Below, piece by piece: positions 1 through 8,859 of a DNA stretch of 54,016 bases. A model generated the notes under the pieces. It was given only the letters and a program-made list of their open reading frames with translations. It made no database searches and was not told the origin of the DNA. The position numbers and the translations under genes were made by a program. Each line of letters starts with the position of its first letter. Positions within the stretch are counted from its first letter, which is position 1. The stretch lies in contig DKAT01000062.1 in the NCBI GenBank assembly GCA_002450905.1, forward strand, positions 477-54,492, given 5' to 3'. Source of the DNA: Spirochaetia bacterium UBA6919 (GTDB lineage: Bacteria; Spirochaetota; UBA6919).

Positions 1-169
1 TTCATAAAAATATTTTTTTTTAAAACATAAATTCTTGTAAAAAGATCGATTAAGTGTTATTATATATATTAACTTACCAGAAGGACTTGACGATTTCTTG
101 ATTTTCCAACAAATTTTCCTAAACTCTCACCTTATTATTTTGAGATTAACGAAGATTTAGGAGATATAA

Positions 170-493
170 ATGAGTAGTCCAATTAAAAGACATTTTTTTG
201 TCTGTACCAATTCTAGACCCCCTATGGCGAAACCATCCTGTGGTCAAAAAAACTCATCAGGTGTTTATATGAAACTTGTTGAGGAACTTGAGAAACGAAA
301 TCTTTTTGGTCAGGTGGCAATTACTCCTACAGGATGCCTTGGTCCCTGTTTTGATGGACCCAGTATAGTTGTTTATCCTGAAGGAACCTGGTATGCTAAT
401 GTAACAGAGGACGATATCGCTGAAATTGCTGAAGGACACATGCAAAATGGAAAAGTAGTTGATCGTCTCCTCTACCAGTGGCCACAATTTTAA
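170..493 (+). CDS. thioredoxin-like [2Fe-2S] ferredoxin
   Basis: A 107-residue cytoplasmic protein of the thioredoxin-fold [2Fe-2S] ferredoxin family (Shethna-type; the fold also found in NuoE). Four cysteines that can hold the cluster are visible: C12 in VCTN, C24 in PSCG, and C56 and C60 in TGCLGPC. The length suits a stand-alone family member. An SD-like GGAG lies just before the ATG. It probably carries electrons, but the partner is unknown. The next gene, ispH, encodes a [4Fe-4S] reductase that needs an electron donor. A functional link is only inferred from adjacency, and a hairpin separates the two genes. The first 169 bases of the window show no gene. Confidence 0.85.
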   Translation: MSSPIKRHFFVCTNSRPPMAKPSCGQKNSSGVYMKLVEELEKRNLFGQVAITPTGCLGPCFDGPSIVVYPEGTWYANVTEDDIAEIAEGHMQNGKVVDRLLYQWPQF

Positions 494-502
494 TCACAAG
501 AT

Positions 503-523
503 AGGGGGTTGCAATCCCCTTTT
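503..523 (+). terminator. hairpin with short T tract between ferredoxin gene and ispH
   Basis: AGGGG (503-507) pairs with CCCCT (516-520). The stem extends by a G-T and a T-A pair around a tetraloop and is followed by TTT. It lies 10 bases after the ferredoxin stop codon. The T tract is short, so it could be an attenuator rather than a full terminator. Confidence 0.5.
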
Positions 524-544
524 GATGAGTATTAAGGAGATCAA

Positions 545-1414
545 ATGAAACTTGTTGTCGCTCAGGAAATAGGTTATTGTTATGGTGTAAAAGATGCTAT
601 CGATGAAGTTGTTGAGATGTCAAAAAAAACCGATAGCGAGGTACATACATACGGACCTCTTATCCACAATCCTATGGCTGTCAATGAACTGAAAGAAAAA
701 TATAATATATCCTCTATAGAAGATATCGATGAGCTCAAGGGAAATACTTTAGCTATCCGAGCCCACGGTATCCCTCCAAAAGTATTGGAATCCTTTTTGG
801 ATAGGGGAATTAATGTTATCGACACCACGTGTCCCTTTGTAAGAAAGACCCAGAACATCGCTCGTAAACTGATGGATGAGGGATACTTTGTTATCATCTT
901 AGGAAAGAAAAAACACCCTGAAGTCGTGGGAATTGCAGGTCATGTTGAGGGGAATTGTTTATTGGTTGAAAAAGAAGGTGACCTTGAAACTCTTACCAGA
1001 AAAAAGAAGATAGGAATCGTATTTCAAAGCACCATTACTGTAGAGGATATGGGACATTTGATTCCAAAAATAGCTGAGTATGCCAAAGAATTAAAAATAC
1101 ACACCACAATTTGTGACGTAACTTCTCGAAGGCAAATTGAAGCCCGGGAAATCGCCAAGCAAGTGGATTATATGGTTGTTATCGGTGGTAAAAATAGCTC
1201 CAACACCACAAAATTAGCTCAGATTTGTCAGAAAGAAGGGGTGGAAACAGTTCAGGTTGAATTTTCACACGAAATAAAAGATCTTGATTTTGGGGCTGTC
1301 AGCTCAATTGGTGTAACTACAGGGACATCAACCCCTCAAAACGTCATCAATGATATATTAAACGAAATCCGAAAAAAAACACAAGATAAATTTATCCAGA
1401 GTTCAATCAACTGA
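545..1414 (+). CDS. ispH: 4-hydroxy-3-methylbut-2-enyl diphosphate reductase
   Basis: IspH (LytB) catalyses the last step of the non-mevalonate (MEP) pathway, reducing HMBPP to IPP and DMAPP with a [4Fe-4S] cluster. All landmarks are visible. The three cluster cysteines are C12 (YCYG), C96 (TTCPFV) and C190 (TTICDVT). The substrate-binding histidines are H41 (LIHNP), H74 (RAHG) and H124, with the catalytic glutamate E126 in KKHPEVVG. SRRQ and TTGTSTP motifs near the end complete the family pattern. At 289 residues it has the usual length. A strong SD (AAGGAGA) precedes the ATG. The gene ends 19 bp from the convergent gene at 1434. Confidence 0.97.
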   Translation: MKLVVAQEIGYCYGVKDAIDEVVEMSKKTDSEVHTYGPLIHNPMAVNELKEKYNISSIEDIDELKGNTLAIRAHGIPPKVLESFLDRGINVIDTTCPFVRKTQNIARKLMDEGYFVIILGKKKHPEVVGIAGHVEGNCLLVEKEGDLETLTRKKKIGIVFQSTITVEDMGHLIPKIAEYAKELKIHTTICDVTSRRQIEAREIAKQVDYMVVIGGKNSSNTTKLAQICQKEGVETVQVEFSHEIKDLDFGAVSSIGVTTGTSTPQNVINDILNEIRKKTQDKFIQSSIN

Positions 1415-1433
1415 TATGAGAAAGGGCTGATCT

Positions 1434-2243
1434 TTATCGAACTATGAGACGGCCCCATCGATCATATCTCTGAACATATCTTAACTGCCCTTGTTCTGTG
1501 TATTCGTAAACAGAAGTTCCTAACAGACGACCCTTGTGATCATAATAATTTGCTTGAATTAATTGAGATCTGCGGTTATATAAATAAGTTGTAAATCGAA
1601 TTAATTCGTCATCTTCCGAAAATACCGATTCCCTAATCTTTAAATTATTTTTATAATCTATCTTCACATAACGACTGATATCCCCATTGGGACGATAGTA
1701 TTCTAATTTGCTTTGTAATCCTCTGCTGTTATAAAAAATCTTTGTATAGGTTAGCAATTTTCTTCTGTGGTTATATAATTCAACCTTAGTTAATTTCTTG
1801 TTATTTGAAAAGAAATATATCATATAAGTTCGATTTTTATGGATCACCTTTCTTATCTTACTAGGATTTTGAGATCCTAAAAAAGTGGTATAAGCGATGG
1901 AGCCAGCGATAAAAGTCTTTATTTTATCAACATAATTACTATTATAAACATATTGGTCTTCAAAAAGAATATTCCCGTTTTGTAAAAAGAGGATTCTTTT
2001 TATTTGATTTCTTTTATTAAAATATACAATATAATAATCCCAGCTATTTAATATATATCTTTTTGTATCATTTAAAGGATTTCGAAATGAACGTACTCCA
2101 CGATAGTCAGTGGATACACTGCGTTGGTCATAATATTTTATCTGTAAAGAATATCCTGTGCTTGCCAAACTTATTGCCAACAAAAAAAATAAAAAGAATA
2201 TACATCTTGTTAAAGATCGGTTCATCCGTTTAAAACATCTCAT
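1434..2243 (-). CDS. secreted YD-like repeat protein, unknown function
   Basis: A 269-residue unknown protein with an N-terminal hydrophobic segment (about residues 12-31, ending near STGYS) that looks like a signal peptide. The rest is a series of beta-rich units of about 20-25 residues built on patterns such as Y-x-N-x-R-x-x-L and YYDxxGRL, like degenerate YD/RHS or YwqK-type antitoxin repeats. It is rich in Tyr, Arg and Lys and has no visible catalytic motif. A second protein of the same style is encoded at 49273-50745. It stands alone, convergent with ispH and divergent from xseB. A surface or periplasmic location is inferred; the function is not known. Confidence 0.75.
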   Translation of the reverse strand: MRCFKRMNRSLTRCIFFLFFLLAISLASTGYSLQIKYYDQRSVSTDYRGVRSFRNPLNDTKRYILNSWDYYIVYFNKRNQIKRILFLQNGNILFEDQYVYNSNYVDKIKTFIAGSIAYTTFLGSQNPSKIRKVIHKNRTYMIYFFSNNKKLTKVELYNHRRKLLTYTKIFYNSRGLQSKLEYYRPNGDISRYVKIDYKNNLKIRESVFSEDDELIRFTTYLYNRRSQLIQANYYDHKGRLLGTSVYEYTEQGQLRYVQRYDRWGRLIVR

Positions 2244-2421
2244 ACATGAGCCCCATTTTATAATTTATAAATTAAAAATATTATATTTATTTAAAAAGTA
2301 AAGTGCAATTTCTCATAACCTCAATTAAAAACAGATTTAACTTGTTAAAATGATCAATTCATATTAATTTAATTGAATATCGTGATGATTGCTAAAAAAT
2401 CTTAAGACCCATGGTTAACAA

Positions 2422-2685
2422 ATGGAATTTGAAAAAATTATTAAACGTTTAGAAGAAATTGTAATCCAGCTTGAATCAGGGGAGTTGAGCCTCGAAGATT
2501 CTCTGATTCTTTATGAGGAAGGGATAAAATTAAGCAAACAATGCCAGGACAAGTTATCCAAGGTTGAAAGAAAGGTATATATATTAAAAAGTGGTGTTGA
2601 TCCTGAAAAAGCAGAAGCTAAGCCTAAAAAATTACAGCAGGAGAAGTATATTGAAGATAACTTTGATTTATTTGATGAGAAGTAA
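2422..2685 (+). CDS. xseB: exodeoxyribonuclease VII small subunit
   Basis: An 87-residue protein matching the small subunit of exonuclease VII, the XseAB nuclease that degrades single-stranded DNA. The family pattern is clear: FEKIIKRLEEIV, then LESGELSLEDSLILYEEGIKL, then C-Q-x-K-L-x-x-V-E. The tail after about residue 65 is Lys/Glu-rich and variable. The large subunit gene is not nearby. No obvious SD is seen before the ATG; the start is set by family length. It lies divergent from the secreted protein gene at 1434-2243. Confidence 0.93.
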   Translation: MEFEKIIKRLEEIVIQLESGELSLEDSLILYEEGIKLSKQCQDKLSKVERKVYILKSGVDPEKAEAKPKKLQQEKYIEDNFDLFDEK

Positions 2686-2800
2686 TTTCTATTAAAACAT
2701 TGATCTTTTCTAATACTTGTATTATCTTATAATATAATAGTTAAAATGAGTAATTTATATAAACTCATGACTAAAATACCCTAATAAGGAGGAAGTTTCC

Positions 2801-3259
2801 ATGTTTAAATCGGATGAAGAAAACCTCCAAAAAGAATTACTACAACTTCGACAGGAAAATAATCTTTTAAAAGAAGAAAACAAATCTCTTAAAAATAAAA
2901 TTGAAGATCAAGAATCTGCTATGTGTGCTCAGGAAACTGTTAGTGAATTAGCTAGAAATGAGAGATTATTTGCTGAAGCAACTATAAAAGCTTATGAAAA
3001 GGTAATTGAGCTTAGTAGAAAAGAAATGAGGGAATGCAGAGCTATAATAGATGCCCATGGTAAACTTCAAGAATATTCTATGGATAAAAAAGCCTTTTTA
3101 GAAGCAACTATAGAAGCTTTCAGCAAGGTGTTAGATTTATCCAGAAATGAATTAGAAGATGCTTATAAAACGGTTGGCGCCTATGAAAATGTTAATGAAT
3201 TAGCCCGGTCAGAAATATTAAGTCTTATGACCCGATTAAAAGAAGTCCAGGAAAAATAA
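2801..3259 (+). CDS. coiled-coil protein with five 21-residue repeats
   Basis: A 152-residue cytoplasmic protein of unknown function with no signal peptide. Residues 5-40 form a Glu/Lys/Asn-rich coiled coil. From residue 49 the sequence falls into five units of exactly 21 residues (starts at 49, 70, 91, 112 and 133), each opening with E/D-L/Y-A/S-R/M. Units 1 and 3 resemble each other (EATI-K/E-A-Y/F), as do units 2 and 4, so there is a 42-residue super-repeat. Twenty-one residues equal three heptads, which fits a continuous helix. Cysteines occur at 42 and 79. A strong SD (AAGGAGGA) sits before the ATG. I do not recognise a family. Confidence 0.8.
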   Translation: MFKSDEENLQKELLQLRQENNLLKEENKSLKNKIEDQESAMCAQETVSELARNERLFAEATIKAYEKVIELSRKEMRECRAIIDAHGKLQEYSMDKKAFLEATIEAFSKVLDLSRNELEDAYKTVGAYENVNELARSEILSLMTRLKEVQEK

Positions 3260-3360
3260 TATTTGATTGATTGAGTTATTTTAGATTTATAAAATGCTTA
3301 ACCTGCTTAGATAATTGCTTAAAAAAACCCATTCTCTTATAAGCATGTTTATGCTTTTTT

Positions 3361-3387
3361 CCCATGATTTTCCCATCTTTCTCCCAT
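3361..3387. repeat. CCCAT x3 iteron, 11-bp spacing, copy A
   Basis: CCCAT occurs at 3361, 3372 and 3383, exactly 11 bp apart, with T-rich spacers. A fourth CCCAT lies at 3328, 33 bp upstream and in the same phase. Related triplets occur at 35345-35371 and 47827-47853. The copy lies just beyond the 3' end of the broken radical SAM gene. Confidence 0.75.
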
Positions 3388-3398
3388 GAAGAGGATGA

Positions 3399-4288
3399 TT
3401 ATAAATATTTACATCTCTCCAGTCCACGGGTTAGTCCCAGTTTAATCGCATGATTTACAACTGTCTGATAATCATTTGGATAGAGTGGGAATTTTAATTC
3501 ATCGTATCGATGAGCTTGATAATCCGGATGATATTGATCCATTATATTGACGTAAGTATTTCAAGAGATTTTTTGTGCAATGAAGTCCAAAATACTTTTG
3601 CTGTCCTCTATATGTCCTGGCAAAACAAGATGGCGAATTAAAAGTCCTCTGGTAGCAAGCCCCCTCTTTTATTAATAATCAGATCACCGACCTGCCTGTG
3701 CATCTCCTGAACAGCCTGTTGCACAATAAAAGTATAATTTTTAGCTTTGGAAAATCGTAGGGCATAGTCATCATCAAAATATTTTATATCTGGCATAAAG
3801 ATATCGATGTAACCATCAATAAGTTTAAGGGTTTCCAGGGACTCATATCCACCGCAATTATAGACGATGGGTATTTCAAGACCCCTTTCCTTGGCTAGGA
3901 TGAGAGCATCAATGATTTGAGGGATCTGATGAGTTGGTGTGACAAGATTTATATTGGCAGCCTCCCTTGACTGTAGAGATATCATTAGCTTTGATAGTTG
4001 ATCAACGCTTAAAATATCACCTATTTCGAGGTGGCTAACTTCATAATTTTGGCAGAAAACACATTTTAAATTGCATCCTGAAAAAAATATCGTACCTGAA
4101 CCCATCCTTCCTACAAGATGGTATTCTTCTCCATGGTGTAGAAAGGCAGATGAGATTTTAGGATTATCGGATTGCTTACAGATACCCTTTTTTTCACCAA
4201 AACGATTTACTTTACACTCCTGGGGGCAGAGAATACAATTTTCAAGAATATGATATAATTGATCAGTAGTATGATCTGATCTTATCAT
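3399..4288 (-). pseudogene. radical SAM protein (PflA-like, COG1313 type), broken by frameshift and stop
   Basis: The open 216-residue part (4288-3638) is a pyruvate-formate-lyase-activase-like radical SAM protein. It has an N-terminal C-x2-C-x3-C region (CILCPQEC) and the cluster motif GCNLKCVFC. Family members are about 300 residues long. The missing end is present in another frame: KRGLATRGLLIRHLVLPGH continues from about 3670, then an in-frame TGA (3561-3563), then TYVNIMDQYHPDYQ to a TAA at 3399. One base missing from the A run at 3667-3670 (T run on the + strand) explains the shift. With two lesions, a sequencing error alone is unlikely. The start overlaps the upstream gene by 4 bp, so the two were translationally coupled. 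Confidence 0.88.
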
Positions 4289-5955
4289 GTGTTTAAGATT
4301 ACTGAACGGCTTTTGATTTTAGAAACATTTGATGATAATTTACGATCCATTTTGGTAAGTAGAAATTCATTACGACGTATCTGCTCTCTGGATTTGTTTT
4401 TTGTATTTGATAATTCCCGAGAGATAACTTCATACAGTTTAAAGGCATCTTTCATTAATTCGAGCTGACAATTCTCTTTTTCGGATATTTTTTTTAAACC
4501 AGCAAACTTATTGAATAAATTGACATCGAGTATTTCGGAGTATATTTTTATAAATATATCATTTAGTTGTGTGTTGAAGACATCGGAGAGATCAGGATAA
4601 CCTGTGAGAATTTGTTTTGATAAGAAAAGAAGATTTTCACGTCTGATATTGATTGGCTCTTCTTCATTTAATATTATTCTTTCAAAAGAATTGAGATATC
4701 CATTAAAAATTTTGTTCTCCCCAACAGGATTCTTTATTTTACTATTTTGTAATATTTTTATAAATAGAAGTTTTCTTGCAGCTATCCTCAGGAAATAATT
4801 TTCAACGGTGTTTTTAATGATGTCAATAAGGAAATCAACCTGATTTTCAATAAACGCCTTGTACAGGACAGCAAAATATACATATGCTTTTCCTTCGAAC
4901 TCATTCTGATCAAAGTTTTTATAATATTTATCACCATTATCACTGAATATTACATCCAGAAAATCCATTTCAACTGAGTTCAATTCTTTCATAAGTCTGG
5001 CAAACGATTTTAGGGACTGTGGACTTGAAAATTTGTCTTTTACTTCTACCAAAATGGCTTTTAAATTCTTTTTCTGAAGAAATCGTGGTGTCACCTCATT
5101 ATAGAGGATATCTATTTCTTCATCACTTGAATTCAACTTCTTTTTCTTGGAATCTTCTTTTATAATCCTTTTCTCTTCCTTAGCCTGTTTGATAATATCG
5201 CTGATCTCATTTCTCCAATTGACAAGTGCCTCTTTTACTATTATACTTATATCTATAGGGGCACCTTCGCTAAACATTCGGGTGATGATACTGATGTTTT
5301 CTATTTTCTGTACTGTTAATATGGATTCTGTAAGACTTTTATTTTTTTCATAATAGGCAATAAGCTGTTCTTCATTCTGTGGAAATGTGACCTGGGCATA
5401 ATATTGTATCTTGTCTATGATAGATGTGTTATCATATTTTTGCTGGATAAACAATAGCGTACGCTCATAACCTTCAATAAGTTGAGGGAAAAAATCTAAT
5501 AGCCGTTCATCATTTACCTCAAAGGATTTCGACTGAACAATTTTAGGGATATCACCAAAATGATATTCAATCAAGATGTGGTATAGATCTATTTTTTTAT
5601 CCAGCGTATCCTTATCAAGAAGATTAATTTGTCTTAACTGCTCTATAATGATTTCTTTAAATAATGGAAAGTCATCACCCTTATATAAATAATTAGAAAG
5701 AAGGGTTTGAAAGAATTTTTTTAAAGGATAGTCAAGTCTCCCCTCCTTAATTTGGGTAATTATAGTATCTGTCTCATATGGATTTTGTAAGTGTGGAGCA
5801 AGATTTAAATAGTTATCATTGAAATCAAGACTGATCTGATAAATCATTTGATATGGAGGATCAATGGAGAGTTTATTCATAGCCTGCTCTAAAACAACAG
5901 GCATATAGTCCATTAATTTATAATTTGTTAAAATGGATGATTCCTTGTTAGCCAT
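4285..5955 (-). CDS. large helical cytoplasmic protein, unknown
   Basis: A 556-residue protein without signal peptide, membrane segment or recognised domain. It is rich in Ile, Leu, Lys, Glu and Asn and appears all-helical. A charged Lys/Glu patch (about residues 255-275, including EDSKKKKLNSSDEEID) looks like a linker between an N-terminal and a C-terminal half. The C-terminus is basic. The stop overlaps the start of the broken radical SAM gene by 4 bp (ATGA), so both formed one transcription unit. Upstream lie 242 bp of AT-rich DNA without a visible gene. I do not assign a function. Confidence 0.75.
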   Translation of the reverse strand: MANKESSILTNYKLMDYMPVVLEQAMNKLSIDPPYQMIYQISLDFNDNYLNLAPHLQNPYETDTIITQIKEGRLDYPLKKFFQTLLSNYLYKGDDFPLFKEIIIEQLRQINLLDKDTLDKKIDLYHILIEYHFGDIPKIVQSKSFEVNDERLLDFFPQLIEGYERTLLFIQQKYDNTSIIDKIQYYAQVTFPQNEEQLIAYYEKNKSLTESILTVQKIENISIITRMFSEGAPIDISIIVKEALVNWRNEISDIIKQAKEEKRIIKEDSKKKKLNSSDEEIDILYNEVTPRFLQKKNLKAILVEVKDKFSSPQSLKSFARLMKELNSVEMDFLDVIFSDNGDKYYKNFDQNEFEGKAYVYFAVLYKAFIENQVDFLIDIIKNTVENYFLRIAARKLLFIKILQNSKIKNPVGENKIFNGYLNSFERIILNEEEPINIRRENLLFLSKQILTGYPDLSDVFNTQLNDIFIKIYSEILDVNLFNKFAGLKKISEKENCQLELMKDAFKLYEVISRELSNTKNKSREQIRRNEFLLTKMDRKLSSNVSKIKSRSVILNT

Positions 5956-6197
5956 TTAATATCCATTAAGTAATTAATATGAATCCTGTAAATTAAATCA
6001 TTATGAATTATTCTAACTAACAGAAATATATTTATTATTCCGTTTATAATTAATCCATAATGTAGAATATAACGATTTCAAAATAAAATACAAAATTTAA
6101 TTAAAATAACTTAATAATGGAGGGGATAATCTAAGATCAAAATATTATTTCTAAGTAGAAAACTAAATATAAAATAATTTTGATATTTACAAAATAA

Positions 6198-6509
6198 TCA
6201 ATTATCTTGTGTATTAAGAAATTTTACAGCAAGTATAGAAGCATTCCCCTTATACATAGGATAAAACGCTTTTATGATTTTTTCATTAATAATCTGAAAT
6301 ATATTTTTGAGTTCATTCAATTCTAATTTATCTGCCTCACAATATATTTTAAGATACAATTCCTTGATGTTTTGAGGATACATCATAATAACAAGTGGTT
6401 TCAGATTAGGATGTATTGTATGATAAATCATTTTTTCTAATGTAAATGATGATAAATTATACAAAATACTTGACGAGAGCATTATTTTATAATAAAATAT
6501 TTTTTTCAT
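6198..6509 (-). CDS. small hypothetical protein
   Basis: A 103-residue protein with no recognised family. The N-terminus is moderately hydrophobic but shows no clean signal peptide. The middle has the look of a small alpha/beta protein (HPNLKPLVIMMYPQNIKELYLKIYCEAD). A good SD (GGAGGT) lies upstream of the ATG at 6509, which supports translation. It is divergent from the gene at 6694. Confidence 0.6.
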   Translation of the reverse strand: MKKIFYYKIMLSSSILYNLSSFTLEKMIYHTIHPNLKPLVIMMYPQNIKELYLKIYCEADKLELNELKNIFQIINEKIIKAFYPMYKGNASILAVKFLNTQDN

Positions 6510-6693
6510 AATATACCTCCGATATTATTATTGAACAAGAGGGTCATGAGATTACTTAGATATTTTATGAGTTTTTTATATAAAAAAATATCTGTTTTAA
6601 TCATATTTATGTCGAACAACCTCGATAAAGAGCTTCATTATACTTGACTTTGTTCTTCAAAAATACTATTATTTGGCACAAGGAAATAGAGTT

Positions 6694-7515
6694 ATGTTTT
6701 CATTACAAAAGAATTACATCAAAGAACAAGAAAAATTAATTAATCATTTACAAGACCAGATTATAGAAAAAAATCTTCACCTGACAAGATCGTTACTGGA
6801 ATTGAATATTAAAAATAAACTGTTACCCTACTTTAAAAAAATAGCCCAGCTATTCGCATATTATATCCCACAGGATATCAAAGGGGTAAATATTATGATA
6901 GATATTTTAAATCAAATAGATATTGGGGAATGTAGTGAAGATTTTATAAATAACATTGAAACTGAGATAAAAAATTGGGAAAATACCCTTATTGAAGAGG
7001 GAGATCAAAGAAAGGAGCCTACACATACTAATGAGAGTTTATATTATACCAATGAGAAGCAAGTAGAAATCCCAGAGAAAGAGATAAAGGAAGATATAGA
7101 AATTTTAAATGAACCTGTAGAAAATATTATAGAATACATCGAGAATGATAATGGAGTTGCTGTAGAGAATAATATCGAGAGTGTATATGATAATGAATCA
7201 GTGGAAAGTATATTAGACGATATCGAAGAAGGTGGTATCCTTGAAGAAGCCCTCGGTAAAACAAAAATTGATGATATCATCGAAGAAAATAAGACTGATA
7301 AAGACACAGGACTAATTAAAGATAATAAGAGTATTGCATCTGATTTAATAGAAGAAATTATACAAGAAGAGAAATCAATACAATCCTCAGAACCACACCA
7401 GAAAAATGATTCAAGTAAAACTTCAGGTGATACACCCCCTGTCAATAAGGATAACAAAGTAAATGAAAAAGTAATTGAAAATTACGGTAGTATCATCCTT
7501 GTAGAATCAGAATAA
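6694..7515 (+). CDS. acidic coiled-coil protein upstream of lysA
   Basis: An unknown 273-residue cytoplasmic protein. The first 40 residues (QEKLINHLQDQIIEKN) are predicted coiled coil. A short globular part follows to about residue 95, then a long low-complexity region dominated by Glu, Asp, Asn and Ile that is probably disordered. I chose ATG at 6694 over an upstream in-frame TTG at 6673 because an AGGA lies 9 bases before the ATG and nothing similar precedes the TTG. lysA begins 21 bp downstream, so they are probably co-transcribed. A role in lysine synthesis is not implied by the sequence. Confidence 0.75.
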   Translation: MFSLQKNYIKEQEKLINHLQDQIIEKNLHLTRSLLELNIKNKLLPYFKKIAQLFAYYIPQDIKGVNIMIDILNQIDIGECSEDFINNIETEIKNWENTLIEEGDQRKEPTHTNESLYYTNEKQVEIPEKEIKEDIEILNEPVENIIEYIENDNGVAVENNIESVYDNESVESILDDIEEGGILEEALGKTKIDDIIEENKTDKDTGLIKDNKSIASDLIEEIIQEEKSIQSSEPHQKNDSSKTSGDTPPVNKDNKVNEKVIENYGSIILVESE

Positions 7516-7536
7516 TATATTGAGAGAGAAAAAGAA

Positions 7537-8760
7537 ATGGTTGAAATCGGAAAAATAAGAACAGATCAACTCATCGAAAAATATGGTTCCCCGTTATATG
7601 TCTACAACGAGGAAATCTTAAGAACGCGAATCAAGGAATTGAAGCAATCCATTGTCTATCCTAAAAAGCAAATCCTCTTCGCCTGCAAATCCAATACTAA
7701 TATTCATATTATGAAAATACTCCGTGAAGAAGGAGCATGGATTGATGCTGTCTCCCCCTGGGAAGCTGAAATCGCTTTTCGAGCAGGATTTGAAAGAACT
7801 GAAATCCTTTATACAGGGGATAACGTCACCGATGACGAAATGAGATATTGTCTTAAAAATGGTATAATGCAAAATCTCGGCTCCCTATCCCAAATTGAGC
7901 GATATGGAAAGATGAGTCCTAAATCAGATATATGTATAAGGATAAATCCCGATTGTGGAGCAGGACACCACGGACATACCATAACGGGAGGGCCTGAAAG
8001 TAAGTTTGGTATTTATTTTGATAAAATCAATGATATTAAATCACTTGCAGATAAATATCAATTAAAAATCACTGGTATTCATTCCCATATTGGATCAGGA
8101 ATATTAGATATCAATGAATTTTTAAAAGCCATTGATATTGTCCTCAACTCTGCAAAATCGTTTAATGATCTTGAGTTCATAGATTTCGGAGGAGGTATTG
8201 GTATCCCTTATCGTCCTACAGATAAACCTGTCGATATCAAGGAGTTTGGAAAGAAGGTCAGCGAGAAGTTTCAGTCATTCTCCAATTCCTATGGACGGGA
8301 ATTAAAACTATATTTAGAACCAGGACGATATCTTGTAGCTGAAAGTGGTACACTACTAATAACTGTAAATAACCGTAAAGAAACTCCTACTCATCAATTT
8401 GTAGGAACTGATTCAGGATTCAACCACCTGATAAGGCCAATGGCTTATGGTAGTTATCACGAAATAATTAATTGTACCAATCCTGAAGGTGAGATAGAAG
8501 AAGTCGCTGTATCAGGTAATATCTGTGAAAGTGGAGACGTCTTTACACAGGGTGAAAACGGAATTGAAAATCGTCCTATCTCTAAAATAAGAGAGGGAGA
8601 TATTCTTGCTGTAAAAAATGCTGGTGCTTATGGATTTTCCATGGCATCTCACTATAATACCCGTCCAAAACCTGCTGAAGTCCTTGTTTATAACGGAAAA
8701 GATCGCCTTATTCGTCGTAGAGATACTTTTGAGGATCTTACAGCATCGATGAATGTATGA
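7537..8760 (+). CDS. lysA: diaminopimelate decarboxylase
   Basis: LysA is the PLP-dependent, alanine-racemase-fold enzyme that decarboxylates meso-diaminopimelate to L-lysine. At 407 residues it has family length. Visible motifs are FACKSNTN with the PLP lysine K51, the glycine loop GGGIGIPY that binds phosphate, EPGRYLVAESG, and the CESGDVF motif that supplies the active-site cysteine from the partner subunit of the dimer. The C-terminal GAYGFSMASHYNTRPKPAEV stretch is typical. An SD-like GAGAGA precedes the ATG. Arginine/ornithine decarboxylases share the fold, but the CESGD and YNTRPKPAE motifs favour LysA. Confidence 0.93.
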   Translation: MVEIGKIRTDQLIEKYGSPLYVYNEEILRTRIKELKQSIVYPKKQILFACKSNTNIHIMKILREEGAWIDAVSPWEAEIAFRAGFERTEILYTGDNVTDDEMRYCLKNGIMQNLGSLSQIERYGKMSPKSDICIRINPDCGAGHHGHTITGGPESKFGIYFDKINDIKSLADKYQLKITGIHSHIGSGILDINEFLKAIDIVLNSAKSFNDLEFIDFGGGIGIPYRPTDKPVDIKEFGKKVSEKFQSFSNSYGRELKLYLEPGRYLVAESGTLLITVNNRKETPTHQFVGTDSGFNHLIRPMAYGSYHEIINCTNPEGEIEEVAVSGNICESGDVFTQGENGIENRPISKIREGDILAVKNAGAYGFSMASHYNTRPKPAEVLVYNGKDRLIRRRDTFEDLTASMNV

Positions 8761-8859
8761 TCGCTTACATTAAAATTGATTATTTCAAAATAATCGTTAT
8801 AATTTCAAAGGAACACTGCAAATAATATTATTCATTCTGATTCTAAAAATATCCATAAC

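Noticed and set aside
3561..3563. In-frame TGA of the radical SAM gene as a selenocysteine codon
   Set aside because: The same reading frame is already broken upstream by a one-base deletion, the position is not a cysteine in this family as far as I recall, and I see no clear SECIS hairpin after it.
7044..7457. Long minus-strand ORF (137 codons) opposite the acidic coiled-coil gene
   Set aside because: It is a shadow frame: Ser/Ile-rich translation caused by the Glu/Asp/Asn codons on the other strand, with no SD.
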